Part shown: positions 47,345 to 58,609 of the stretch, one piece after another | How the letters are laid out: every line of letters begins with the position of its first letter | How positions within the stretch are numbered: the stretch's first letter is position 1 | DNA from: Imbricaverruca yamaguchii | Lineage: Eukaryota > Arthropoda > Thecostraca > Neoverrucidae | Direction of reading: 5' to 3' | Assembly: GCA_034440575.1 (NCBI GenBank) | Contig: JAOTOL010001659.1 | Location: 3,652,001 to 3,716,000 of the forward strand | DNA length: 64,000 nt | The notes under the pieces: model-generated | The model's database searches: none | Told to the model about the DNA's origin: nothing | What the model saw: only the letters and a program-made list of their open reading frames with translations | Translations under genes and position numbers: made by a program

Positions 47345-47765
47345 AGGACTGGGGCCGGTCAGGAGACCTGCTGGGTATTCACGTTACCAGAACTGAGGCC
47401 GGTCAGGAGACATGCCGAGTGTCCTCGTAACCAGAACTGGGGCCGGTCAGAAGACCTGCTGGGTATTCACGTAGCCAGAACTGGGGCCGGTCAGGAGACA
47501 TGCCGAGTGTCCACGTAACCCTGCAGAACTGTCAGGAGACCTGCCGAGTGTTCACGTAACAAGAACTGGGGCCGGTCAGGAGACATGCTGGGTGTCCTCG
47601 TAGCCAGAGCTGGGGTCGGTCAGAAGACCTGCCGAGTGTCCTGGTAACCAGAGCTGGGGTCGGTCAGGAGATCTGCCGAGTGTCCACGTAGCCAGAGCTG
47701 GGACCGGTCAGGAGACCTGCTAAACGTACTCGTAACCAGAACTGGGACCCCCCAGGGGACCTGTT
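47345..47765 (+). repeat. About 40-43-bp minisatellite (GGGGCCGGTCAGGAGAC)
   Basis: Unit AACCAGAACTGGGGCCGGTC + AGGAGACCTGCCGAGTGTCCACGT, about ten copies with GCTGGGTATTC / GCCGAGTGTCC variants. Confidence 0.92.
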
Positions 47766-47769
47766 GGGT

Positions 47770-48755
47770 GCCCACAAATGACATCAATGAATGCAATGCC
47801 ATTGGTTTCACCGAAAGCAACTTTCGCTCACGCGGAATATTTTTTTACAAACAGCAATTCGTTTTATGTGATTGGAAGTGTACGACATATGTCAGTGCAG
47901 AGCTTTGCCAGATATTTGAAATTATTGGTTCAAGTTATGGATCAAATGTCTGTGATTCACAAGCAAGCATAGCGCAAGTTATCCGCAATGGAATCCCGCG
48001 CAGTTTGCAACAGAGTGGACAAATTTCTTCCGCACGAACAGCTCGGGACAAATCGGCTTTGCTTGTCTGCAAGGACTGGTTCGACGTGGGCGAATAAAGC
48101 ATCTCGGACGCATTTGTCCCGACTTGGCGATGCATAGGATGAGATGAAACTAAAGGGTTCTGTTTCTGATCGTTTTTTTGTGGGCACTGCATTAAATATA
48201 TATGGGGGTTTTTCACTTCGCTTTTGGGACTGGTCTCCACATTGCCGTATTATTAGTGCGCTCAAGCTGCCCATAGTCCCAGGTTTGATGAATACGTCCA
48301 TAAAGTCCGCGGTGATGTCTGCTTCACCGATGAGAACATTTTCCAAGATGGTGAGGTCATGCGGCTACGCCTGTGGAAAGTGTAGGAGATCCGGACTTGC
48401 AATTGTTTTTGCCAAAGTCTGGTTCAACAATTCAGTTCGCTCAGAGTCCCATCATCATCACGAGCATCCTCAACAAGAGCTAGCAGTTGGCTTCTCACCC
48501 CTCTAATTCTCTTCTTAGATGACCAAATCCCTCTCATATTTGCGTTATATTCTCAATATATATCCTTTAAATTCTCTCGCTATGTAGAGTACCCACTTAT
48601 TTCCTTAATCCAAATACGCTTCGCACTAAATTCACTCGCACTTTCTAAATGATCATGTATTTTCAAATGATGAAAGCGTATTCTTTCTTTTCAAGAGTTT
48701 GCCCAAGAGAGGTGCCCATACACGGAGGACAACGACGATAAAACTCCTTTCAGTA
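47770..48755. other. No recognised gene
   Basis: Frames of 100-130 codons overlap on both strands (47768-48097 plus; 48346-47957 minus) without recognised motifs. Which, if either, is real cannot be judged. Confidence 0.35.
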
Positions 48756-48759
48756 TACC

Positions 48760-48835
48760 ATGAATGACCGCTTCCAGCATGCTATAGATGACCGCTTCCA
48801 GTACGTCATGGATGACTGCTTCCAGTATGTAATAA
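48760..48835 (+). repeat. 24-bp tandem, three units
   Basis: ATGAATGACCGCTTCCAGCA and two variants. Confidence 0.85.
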
Positions 48836-48859
48836 ATCCTGTAATAAAGCATCGTGCTA

Positions 48860-49691
48860 TTAACCCGTCCCGTCTCGGGTGGGTCTTCAACGACCCCCCC
48901 AACCTCTGATTTTTCGCGGATACTGAACGAACGGCGCGCAGCAGCGCGCCAAAATTTGGTATACCTTTTCCCACATCAATTTGACATGCTGTTTCAAAAT
49001 TTTGAAGTCAGATCATCTAGGGTCAATGAGCTAGTCAAGGTCAAGTGAGGTCACCTCCAAACAAGTTTAACCAGTCATCACGCGTTAACGGATACAGATA
49101 GTTTAATGAAACCTTCAGCGTTTTCTTATCATTAGGGATGCAACACAACGTACGAGTGGAATTTGCCATTTTTTCGTTTTTGACTACTTATTATTTTTGC
49201 ATATTGGCCCATTATAGTTCAAATAGAAGAGTCTGGCTAAAGTAAGCATTTTTATGAGGGTACGTTTACTTCCAAGCACGTTTCTGGGTCTGCTCTATCC
49301 ATTAGAAAAGGAAAATTAAAGAAAACTTTAAAAATCAAATTTTGAAATTTATAAAAATGGATAGTCGGAGGCCAAGAAAATGTATGGCCCTGATCGATTT
49401 CGCTGCCCTTTTCTGATTCCAAGTATTTTTATCAAATATCCCCAAAATGAGCTTCCCAGGGCCAAAAACATAATGTAAGTCGGCAAAAGTCGTGAAAATC
49501 TAGCCCCCCTAGTGACGTCACTTTTGGGTAGAAATTGTTGTGGGGTGGATCCAGACCCTATTCTTCGAGCGCTTTCCGATGACACCTCTTTCGTTTTCGT
49601 GCGACACTTAGTTTGGATTTTAGAGGGGGTTACTATCCACCCCCCTCGAGACGGGGTGCAAGGAACTGACCGGAGGGACGAAGCGGGTTAA
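48860..49691 (+). mobile_element. TTAA element family C, copy C3 (complete)
   Basis: Begins TTAACCCGTCCCGTCTCGGG and ends GACGAAGCGGGTTAA; TTAA at both sides, 832 bp. Subterminal hairpins are GGGTC-TTCAAC-GACCC at left, and a G-run/C-run pair (GAGGGGGTTACTATCCACCC) at right. The TTAACCC start resembles piggyBac-type termini. No transposase. Contains TCAAGGTCA at 49035-49043 within GTCAAGGTCAAGTGAGGTCA. Confidence 0.87.
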
Positions 49692-49867
49692 TGAAAAAAT
49701 GATCCATATTTCATGATGCCAATTATAGGGCGCTACACGTTAGGTATGTTCATTTTGCCAAAAGCGTGAAAAGTTAGTCCTTCGAATTGTTTATCCCATC
49801 ATTTAATGATGTGGGAACGCATTAGCAGGAACATTTTATCATTCTGATTTTTCCAGAGGTCGAGGTC

Positions 49868-50868
49868 TTAACACGCGCATGTCCAGGGGGGGGGGGGCAG
49901 ATACCTGCCCCCTGCAGTTTTTTCCTAATTGGCCGCCATACTAATCGAGTTAGCAACGCCACATCTTGTATAGCTGCTCATTAGTCTTTTCAGCATGTCC
50001 TCATACATGTTTAACCCTGGGTCATCTTAGGTCAGGTCACCAGGTCAGGCGAAGTGACCCAACTACACTCGGAGTTCTAGGTGGCATAACTTCCACAATA
50101 AGTGAGCGATTAATTTCAAAACTTATAACACGTCATGATTTCATCAAGGACCATAATATGTATATCGTTTTTTCGTTGCATTGACCTTAGGTCAGGTCGC
50201 GGTCATGGCTTCCTCATTATAGGGCTATGGTAAAATATACAAATGTTCCTGGTTACATATTTGCTCTCGGAATGATCTCACAACGGTTGTGGCATGTAGT
50301 TGGAAGCTATGCTCAATGTTACTGCTGACATTTTTGTCCAGTGACCTCACCAGGGTCATCTGAGGCCACCTGAGATCACTACACATTTCTGCGCATTATA
50401 TCGTACTGCATTAAGCTAGAAGGCTGAAATCACCGTCAGTGTGCTTGTATCGCCAAGACGTGTCGATTGATACATTACATGCTTTCACTAGGCTACGTCA
50501 TGACGTTGACCTGAGGTCATAGTTTCGGTTGACCTGACCTTAAATCACAGCGTCTATTGTCGATAGCACATTTCAAGGACTGTCGAATGGCGTTCACCGT
50601 TTTCTTCTATCTGTTACAAGTCCTGAGATATGTGTCAATATTTGAGAGTCCCACCCGATCTGGTCGAATTTTACCTATGATGGCCAGTAACCTGAATATT
50701 GAGTTGAGCGAAAAAATGACCAAAACACTTTCGATAGAGCCTGTCACCAGCTATCCAACACCGTTTTCCGTTTGTCACTAGCTAGCATAGTTCTAGAGAT
50801 CTTAGGGGGCGGACATCTCCCCCCGGACATGCGACGTTGGCGCGGACCGCCGGACGTGCGAGTGTTAA
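49868..50868 (+). mobile_element. TTAA element family B, copy B3 (complete)
   Basis: TTAACACGCGCATGTCCAGG at left and CCGGACGTGCGAGTGTTAA at right, 1001 bp with TTAA at both sides, inverted relative to B2 and co-linear with it. Half-site clusters include CTTAGGTCAGGTCACCAGGT, TTGACCTGAGGTCATAG and GGTTGACCTGACC. No coding frame. Confidence 0.88.
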
Positions 50869-50869
50869 C

Positions 50870-52695
50870 ATTTCATATTTTATTATACAATTTGGTCTGT
50901 CTCAGTATCCCGAGAAATAATAAAGAGAACATATACTTAAATCGCGTTTCTATTAATTGTATCGACATGCCAAGTACTTTACAAGTACAATTAAGTGAGG
51001 TGGGACACATAGGCTGATATATATTTTTGTTCTAAAACCAATTGTATTGGGCTTCCTGGGAAGCACAGTTCGTTTATGATCACGCGCAGTCGTGCGCGAA
51101 ACATGCGGTTTAACAGCTATTGATATTGCAAGTGTACCGACGAGTTCAAAGTGATCGCTAGTAAATATGCCGCGATGCATAATGGCCTCCAAACTAGAAT
51201 GCCCGGAAAAAAGATGAAATTTTGACTGATTCTAGCCTGTTGAACCGCGTGCCATTTCAAGCCTGTTACGTTGTGCCCATGCAGCAAACAACGGGCGGAC
51301 TGATGCTTACGCTCACCGACAGCTGTCTGGGGGTGGGGGGCAATCTATAGCAGTAACCGTGGCGACTGCACTGGTGCACGTTACCACCACCAGGGTTTCA
51401 GCTTCTGCACTGTGCAGCTGCTCGCGTTTGTCCCACTTGAGCGCACCACTCACGCGTTTGTCCCACTTGAACGCACGAGCAACAGGTCCAGCGCGCGCGT
51501 GCCGACCGCGACGACCTCAGCCGTGACCTGGTGGCGCCGGTCGCGACGATGTCGCCGCAGGCGAGTTGTCCAGTCGTGCTCCGTCCATGTCACGGCGTTA
51601 ACTCTCGGCGGCTGCGGGGCGGCAGAGCGGAAATGACCCGGCCAGTTCCATATCCTTCTGATATTTCAGCTTGGGACCAGGAGGTGTCTGTCGCCGGCCG
51701 ACGTGGAACTGGCTCTCGCCGACGTGCGCTCTCGCCGTGTCCGGCGCTCGGCCCAGAAGTTAAGTTATTTTTAGTTTATGTTATATATTAGAGCCTAGGA
51801 TTAAACTTAAAATCATGCCATCCAACAAGGTGCTTAGCGAGGGTTCGCATTCGTGAGGCTTTGCCACGAATGCGAACTCACTGGCTTCTGTTTCATGTTG
51901 TCAGTGCTCACCGCTTAAAAATGCGAGGTGGATGAGTCGCTGCAACTCCCGCACTGAAGACACAGGCAAAATGCTGTGCACGGGCCAAGATGAACACACA
52001 AATAACGTCGTACTCGTGGCAGAGGTCGCGTGACCCAAACCGCACCGGATGTGGTCATACCGACCCTGGTAGAAGTGATGTCCTGCATGACGTTTCGTCA
52101 CGCGTGAATGATGTAATTCGTTAAGGCGTAATTTGTGATTTTCGGATGTGCATCTTGCATTTCTGATCGAACAACAAACTCCAGAAAACCGCACGCGCCG
52201 TGCAATAAACGTACGGTGGACGTCTAAGCCGTGTGGAATGACATCGGCACCGGCCATCTCATCGGCATCAGTACCGCAGTGGTGCACACCCGACGGCTGA
52301 CACTGCGACGCGCCGACGCCTCCCCAGATCCCACGCACACGGAGCGAGCGGCGCGACCGAAGATGAACGAGAGTCGTTAGTGGTTGCATCAGCTCCCCTG
52401 CTGGGCGGATCTGCTCCGTCGGGGGAGTAAGCCAGCAGCCCGCAGACACGCGCACAATGTGGCGACCCTGGCGGCCAATGAAGGCCAGGCTACCTGCGCA
52501 CGTGAATAGCCTGCAACTGATGCTGACCTCGGCTGTGCGACTTTATCAGTTTATGGTACATCAGCACGGTTGCCAGTCTGCGCAGTTTTATTGGTTCATT
52601 GTCTGTCTATGATTGCTAAATACTGCAAAAATTCGCAAGAGATCCTATGACATTCATACTCCCCAAACTTCCCTATACATGAGAGACTCATCGGT
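50870..52695. other. No recognised gene; hairpin at 51843-51877
   Basis: GTTCGCATTCGTG (51843-51855) pairs perfectly with CACGAATGCGAAC (51865-51877) around a 9-nt loop. A 184-codon minus frame at 52455-51901 has no recognised motif and no ATG-based support. The 51410-51780 part is GC-rich. Confidence 0.4.
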
Positions 52696-52699
52696 ACCT

Positions 52700-52950
<251 letters not shown>

Positions 52951-52954
52951 TCAT

Positions 52955-54835
52955 ATTTGCCGTCAGTGCTGGATGGACATCGTTGTCCCCTATGGTTTAC
53001 AGGGTGTTATTTACCTAGATGTAGACATGAAAGAAACTTCATGTATATCGATGTCTATAAAAAAAGAGTCATGTCTATCATTATTTTCATCGAAAAAATC
53101 ATGTCATGCGACATAAAGGAATGCTATGTTGTAGGTGCTTCTACCCGTTAGTGGTCATGTTTTCCGCTCGCATATTTGGGTCTGCATTTTATATCGCGAG
53201 CGAATACAGCTAGCATGCTCCTTTAGCCATTTTACCATGCATTCATATGGAATTAATTTTTTACACATGTGTGAACATAATATTAAGCTGATCCAAAACA
53301 AAATGATCTGTAGCGGATGCAGGGAATAATTTTCTGATGTTTCCCCACACAACGTTATCTCGACTGAACTCATGCATCAAACTCCACGGCAAGACAAAAT
53401 CACAGCTTGCTCTATTCTGCTAAGTTCAATTCCTTGCTTGGAACCAAACGCCCCCACAATACCCAGTTGACCATTCCTCCCTTCTCCCGATTAAGCGTAG
53501 GCAACAAATGGGCTGGATATTTTTATTTCACATAGCGCTCCAAGTTAGATAGACCTGGGAGGTCGAAATGATGACCCGCTCCCTCATGTCTTGAGCTGTG
53601 TGTTTCTGACCGGCGACCGTTCTGCCGACCGACACGGCATCCATTTAACAGGTCGTCCTTCGATCAAAATAATCATTTTCTGTTGCTCCTGGGGCACTGT
53701 CGTCTTTGGGACATGCTCGTGCCTCTGGGCCGCTGGACACAAACCTGGCCGCGCCAAGCAGGTAAGAAAACCATCCATTTTCCAGATAGACGGAGTAATT
53801 ACTTTGCCGCCATTTCAGATCGCATTTCTGAAGCTTCACTAACGGTTTGTGACAGAGTTCGAATAGCCAATTGACGCGGATATATATGGCGGTCGGTAGA
53901 GACTCGCCGTCTGCAGCTGGATATAACTTGGCGGGGTATTTCAATAGCTTCTTTGAGTGAAATTAAGTTGGCAAGGATGCTGGTCTACCGACAACCGCGT
54001 TCTCGCAGACAATTCATGACAATTTGGCGTGTGTGCAACACATCACCTTTCTGGCCCACAGGCTGCTAGAGAGTCAAACGTTAGCCTTATTAGGTCAAAT
54101 TGGTTGTGATGGAAATGCACAAATCGTCATTTTCGAATGGCATGCTGATTTGCTATTCAAGACGCTGATGTTTTAGATGTTGCATTTACGTCACATCGGT
54201 ACTTCTATATGACCTCACTTTCTGGATGACACATAGTAGTCGTCATATGACTTGGCTGTGTGAACGTAAAATTCGAAATTAGGCCAGGATTCCCACATGG
54301 ACAAAGTGCCAGAGAAAAGGAGCAGTTTGTGCCGAAAATTTTACCTCTGCATTTATGATTTATCCTGGACATTGCTCAATAGTCATCTGAAGCTTTGACG
54401 TGTTGTTTATCTTATTAAGGATATTCCGAATAGGTCATTTGCGCAGGAGTATAAATGGATGCAGATTGCGTCAAATTTCGCATGCATTTCCTCCTTAGTG
54501 AGTGCCAAAGGAATGCCATGAACTGCTGCTTTCTCCTTGAAATATTAATGCAGGCATGCCATGGTGGTGCTTGTTTCTGAATAACTGTTATTGTTTTATT
54601 CACGGTGTTGAAGGCCAATGCCCCGTGGGCAATTAATGCCCACTCGCGCTCACATTTGTTTATTTGGTCTGAGTCAAGTTCAAGTGATAATACCGCCCAT
54701 GAACGTATGCAGGGCTGTGGTAAGCATGTTATGAGACATCATCTGTAAATGCAATAATCGCATTCGTTTTCCTCCCCGAGTGTCCACCGAGATAAATGAG
54801 CGTCAATAATGGTCCGCTCGGCTCTCCCATATGAG
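52955..54835. other. No recognised feature
   Basis: Nothing supported. An AG|GTAAG-like donor near 53760 lies in a short open frame but has no recognised coding context. Confidence 0.4.
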
Positions 54836-54838
54836 ACA

Positions 54839-54972
<134 letters not shown>

Positions 54973-55269
54973 GCAGCACAAACAATGTGACAACTATTCA
55001 GAGTAAACCTGGACCACCATTACCAGCGAAAGTCAATTTTGCCGGCTATTTATAGTCGGCATGGAGATGGAGGTATCTTCAGATAACTTCGGCGGCTGGC
55101 GGCAGAGCGCATCAATGGAACGCTCTCCCCGAGTCCCTTCAGCGTACTGGAGGCTGTCAGGATTCCCCCGGTTACCAGATGCATTCAGATTGTTGGATAT
55201 CAGCTGGCGGCCAACAGCTGTCGACTTGGTGGTTGCCGGATGCCATGTTGGGTATTAGCTGTCAACAGT

Positions 55270-56562
55270 TTCATGACAGCTGTTAATTATTAAATGTTTT
55301 TCGTCAGCTGTTGGTAGTCAGCTGTCAGCTATTATCGAATAGTATCAGGTTCAGCAATGCCAACACCATATTTTTGGCTCACGTGATATAGCATGGCTAC
55401 AGTGATAAGCTGTATGTTGGCTCATGAACGTCAGCAGCTCGTGTGTCAGTTGTCCGCTGCTTGGTGTCAGCTGCCAGCCATTTTGCGTGAGCTGTTGAAT
55501 GTCAGCCGTCAGCTGTTGGGTGTCAGCTGTCAGCTGTTGGGCGTTGGGTGTTGAATGTTGGTTGTTGGGATGCCAGCCGTCAGCTTTTACATGTCAGTTG
55601 TCAGCTGTTGGGTGTCAATTGTTGGATGTCGGCTGTTGAGTGTAGGCTGTTGGGTGTCAGCCGTTGGGTGTCAACTGTTGGGTGCCAGCTGTTGGGTGTC
55701 AGCTGTTGGGTGTCAGCTGTTGGTTGTCAGCTGTTGGGTGTCAGCTGTTGGGTGTCAGCTGTTGGGTGTCAGCTGTTGGGTGTCAGCTGTTGAATGCCGG
55801 TTGTTGGATGTGAACTGCTGGTTGCGAACTGTTGAGTGTCAGCTGTTGTATGTCAACGGTCAGCTGTTGGATATTCGCTGTTGAGTGTCAGCCATCACCC
55901 GCTAGGTGTCAGCCGTCAGCCGCAGGGTGCCAGCCATCACCCGCTGGGTGCCAGCCGTCACCCGCTGGGTGTCAGCCATCACCCGCTGGGTGTCAGCCGT
56001 CAGCCGCTGGGTGTCAGCCGTCAGCCGCTGGGTGTCAGCCGTCATCCGCTGGGTGTCAGCCGCCATCCGCTGCGTGTCAGCAGTCAGCCATCACCCGCTG
56101 GGTGTCAGCCGTCAGCCGCTGGGTGTCAGTCGCCACCCGCTGGGTGTCAGCAGTCAGCCATCACCCGCTGGGTGCCAGCCGTCACTCGCTGGGTGTCAGC
56201 CATCACCCGCTGGGTGTCAGCCGTCAGCCGGTGGGTGTCAGCCGTCAGCCACTGGGTGTCAGCCATCACCCGCTGGGTGTCAGCCGTCAGCCGCTGGGTG
56301 TCAGCCGTCACCCGCTGGGTGTCAGCCATCACCCGCTGGGTGTCAGCCGTCAGCCGCTGGGTGTCAGCCGTCAGCCGGTGGGTGTCAGCCGTCAGCCGCT
56401 GGGTGTCAGTCATCACCCGCTGGGTGTCAGCCATCACCCGCAGGATGTCAGCCGTCTGCCGCTGGGTGTCAGCCGTCAGCCGCTGGGTGTCAGCCATCAC
56501 CCGCTGGGTGTCAGCCGTCAGCCGCTGGGTGTCAGCCGTCAGCCGCTGGGTGTCAGCTGCCA
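55270..56562 (+). repeat. GTCAGCTGTTGGGT to GCTGGGTGTCAGCCGTCAGCC minisatellite
   Basis: The left part (55500-55870) repeats the 14-bp unit GGGTGTCAGCTGTT. The right part (55900-56562) repeats the 21-bp unit GCTGGGTGTCAGCC + GTCAGCC, with CGTCAGCC and CATCACCC alternatives. A degenerate lead-in lies at 55270-55500. The 21-bp unit keeps all three plus frames open for 270-350 codons with 7-residue periods (RWVSAVS, PLGVSRQ, AGCQPSA). Confidence 0.95.
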
Positions 56563-56564
56563 CC

Positions 56565-57065
56565 TCTCAGCGGGAGCCGTCGGCCGTGGCGGTTATCGCC
56601 GCGATCTCGGCGACGCAGGCCGCTCCGTCGTCAGTCAATGCTATCGGCGGCCGACGGCGGCGCTGGCTGGCAATATGGCAGCTGGCCGGCGGCGACCGGC
56701 CGCATCTGCGACGCCCCATAATAGCCCGCCTGCGTGATACCGCGCCACACCTACCGCCGCCATCAGCTGACACGCACGTGCGCCCCTGCTCTCTCCCCCA
56801 CACCAGCCCTGTCGCCACCACACACGCTTCCTGCCACCACCGCTCGGGACCCTGTGCAGTGTTTGTATGGTGGTGTTTCTAAATGTTAGGCGTGTTCCTA
56901 GCTGAGATTGAGATTATTGGACGAGTCAGCTGCTTCGGCTGCTCTGCGCCAGGCATTTTCCTACACGGTGTCTCGTATGTGAGAGAGTCTATCCTTGCCT
57001 GTGGGAAGATGTTCCCCAGTTCATTAATGTTCATTTATTTCCGTGAGGTGCTATTAGATCGTCCG
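56565..57065. other. GC-rich flank, no recognised gene
   Basis: 56565-56850 is GC- and CpG-rich and continues the open frames of the array. No motif recognised. Confidence 0.4.
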
Positions 57066-57070
57066 CACCT

Positions 57071-58290
57071 TTAACACGCGCACTGGAGATGGATGGGGCG
57101 AAATCCGCCCATCCTTCCGATTTTTCTAATAAAACTCCAGACTTGACCGGTCGATATACGCCATATTTTGCATACCTGCTTAGAAATGTTCGACGCGTCG
57201 TATAGAAGAATAACAAAAAAAATTCGGCAGAACATTTTTTTTGCCGAGTTAGAGGCCGTCAAAGCCAAAACAATTCGAAGCGTTTGACCACAAAAATCGA
57301 CACTGATGCGCTTCCCGTATAATGGTAAAACGGGAGTGCTCTTGGCAATGCAAGCGACTTGTTTGAGGCGCATTGCTATACAATATTGTTTCAGAATTAT
57401 GCTACGTCACCGAGGTCAACTCAGGCCAAGTTCATGACAGGTCAATGGAACCAAACTTGTTCAAGTTGAAGATTGCTATAAACGCAAATGGCATGTCATA
57501 CGATTCATGTTATTTTGCTTTTTACTCCTTTTTGTGTCATTATGGACCAAAGCGTTTCCATACTTCGTTCATGTACTTCACAGCCCTTTCTTTGTGAAGC
57601 CGATTTCGTTGGCTGCCCGCCGGATCGCCGGGGGCCTGGTTCCGGTACCTGGAACGGGCATCTGACCAGATAAGGTGCTGATATATAGGTAACCTGAGGT
57701 CAAATGCCGGATTTATCATCTGTCTTGCGTCATTGGTTATTTCCAACACGTAATTGACGACCATTTTGGAGCATTCAGCCATAATCGCAGCGATCAATAA
57801 CTATGGCAAGCCAAGTCACGTAAAAGAAGCCAAATATGACATATGGCCTTACTTGACCTCATTTGACCATTTGACCTCATTTCCTCTTCAATCTGTTGAA
57901 TTTATCACTGGATGTTTTCTCTACTGAATGTGTTGCGTTTAATTGGACTTGAACAACTAGCTATTTCCCAAAAGACAGTGGAATCTCCTGAAAGCTGTTA
58001 ATGTCGTCTATGCCTACGGACTATTAAAGTATGTCTGACAGTCCAAACTTGCCGACACATGCCTGAATAATTATATGCTGTAATGCAGATTCCTTTACGA
58101 GAATACGGATACATTGACCTAAGTTCAGGAACTTTGCACACAATAAGAGTTCACCACCATGCCCATCTGCCCTGAACGTTTCGTTACTCTAGCTATCATA
58201 GGAGCTGAGATCTTAGGGGGCGGTAACCGTCCCCCCCCCCCGGTCATTCTTCAGTGCGCCTAATCTTCAGAGGACCTCGGGGCGCGTGTT
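57071..58290 (+). mobile_element. TTAA element family A, copy A3, with captured host segment
   Basis: Begins TTAACACGCGCACTGGAG with a GGATGGG...CCCATCC hairpin, and ends GGACCTCGGGGCGCGTGTT; the final AA of the right TTAA is mutated. About 1220 bp, co-linear with A2 except for a 229-bp extra block at 57881-58109. That block copies the DNA at 58379-58607 just outside the element. The half-site cluster TTTGACC...TTTGACCTCATTT lies beside the block. Confidence 0.87.
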
Positions 58291-58607
58291 GGCGCTTGCT
58301 TCGAATAGTCTAGCGGAAAATACTGACTTCCCCTCTCCACGTACGCTTCTGCTGTACCATATGCACTCTCACTGTGTATTTCCCCTTCAATCGGCTGAGT
58401 TCGCACTGGATGCTTTCACTACTGAATGTGTTGCGTTTAATTGGACTTGAACAACTAGCCATTTCCCAAAAGACCGTGGAATCTCCTGAAAGCCGTTAAT
58501 GTCGTCTGTGCCTACGGACAATTGAAGTAATTCTGACAGTATAAACTTGCCGACACGCGCCTGAATAACTATATGCTGCAGTGCAGATTCCTTTACGAGA
58601 ATACGGA
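57881..58607 (+). repeat. 229-bp direct repeat, one copy inside A3 and one outside
   Basis: 57881-58109 and 58379-58607 have the same length and are about 90% identical by eye (shared GAATGTGTTGCGTTTAATTG, GGACTTGAACAACTAGC, CAGATTCCTTTACGAGAAT). The inner copy is absent from A2 at the equivalent position, so the outer copy is probably the source. Confidence 0.9.
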
Positions 58608-58609
58608 GC

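Noticed and set aside
47957..48346. 129-codon minus frame as a transposase or host exon
   Set aside because: No family recognised and an equally long plus frame overlaps it.
51901..52455. 184-codon minus open frame
   Set aside because: No recognised motif, biased GC-rich composition, no splice or homology support; listed only as a quiet region.
55832..56882. Frames of 271-348 codons in all three plus frames
   Set aside because: The 21-bp unit keeps every frame open; heptapeptide repeats differ per frame and none has a recognised domain or a plausible start.
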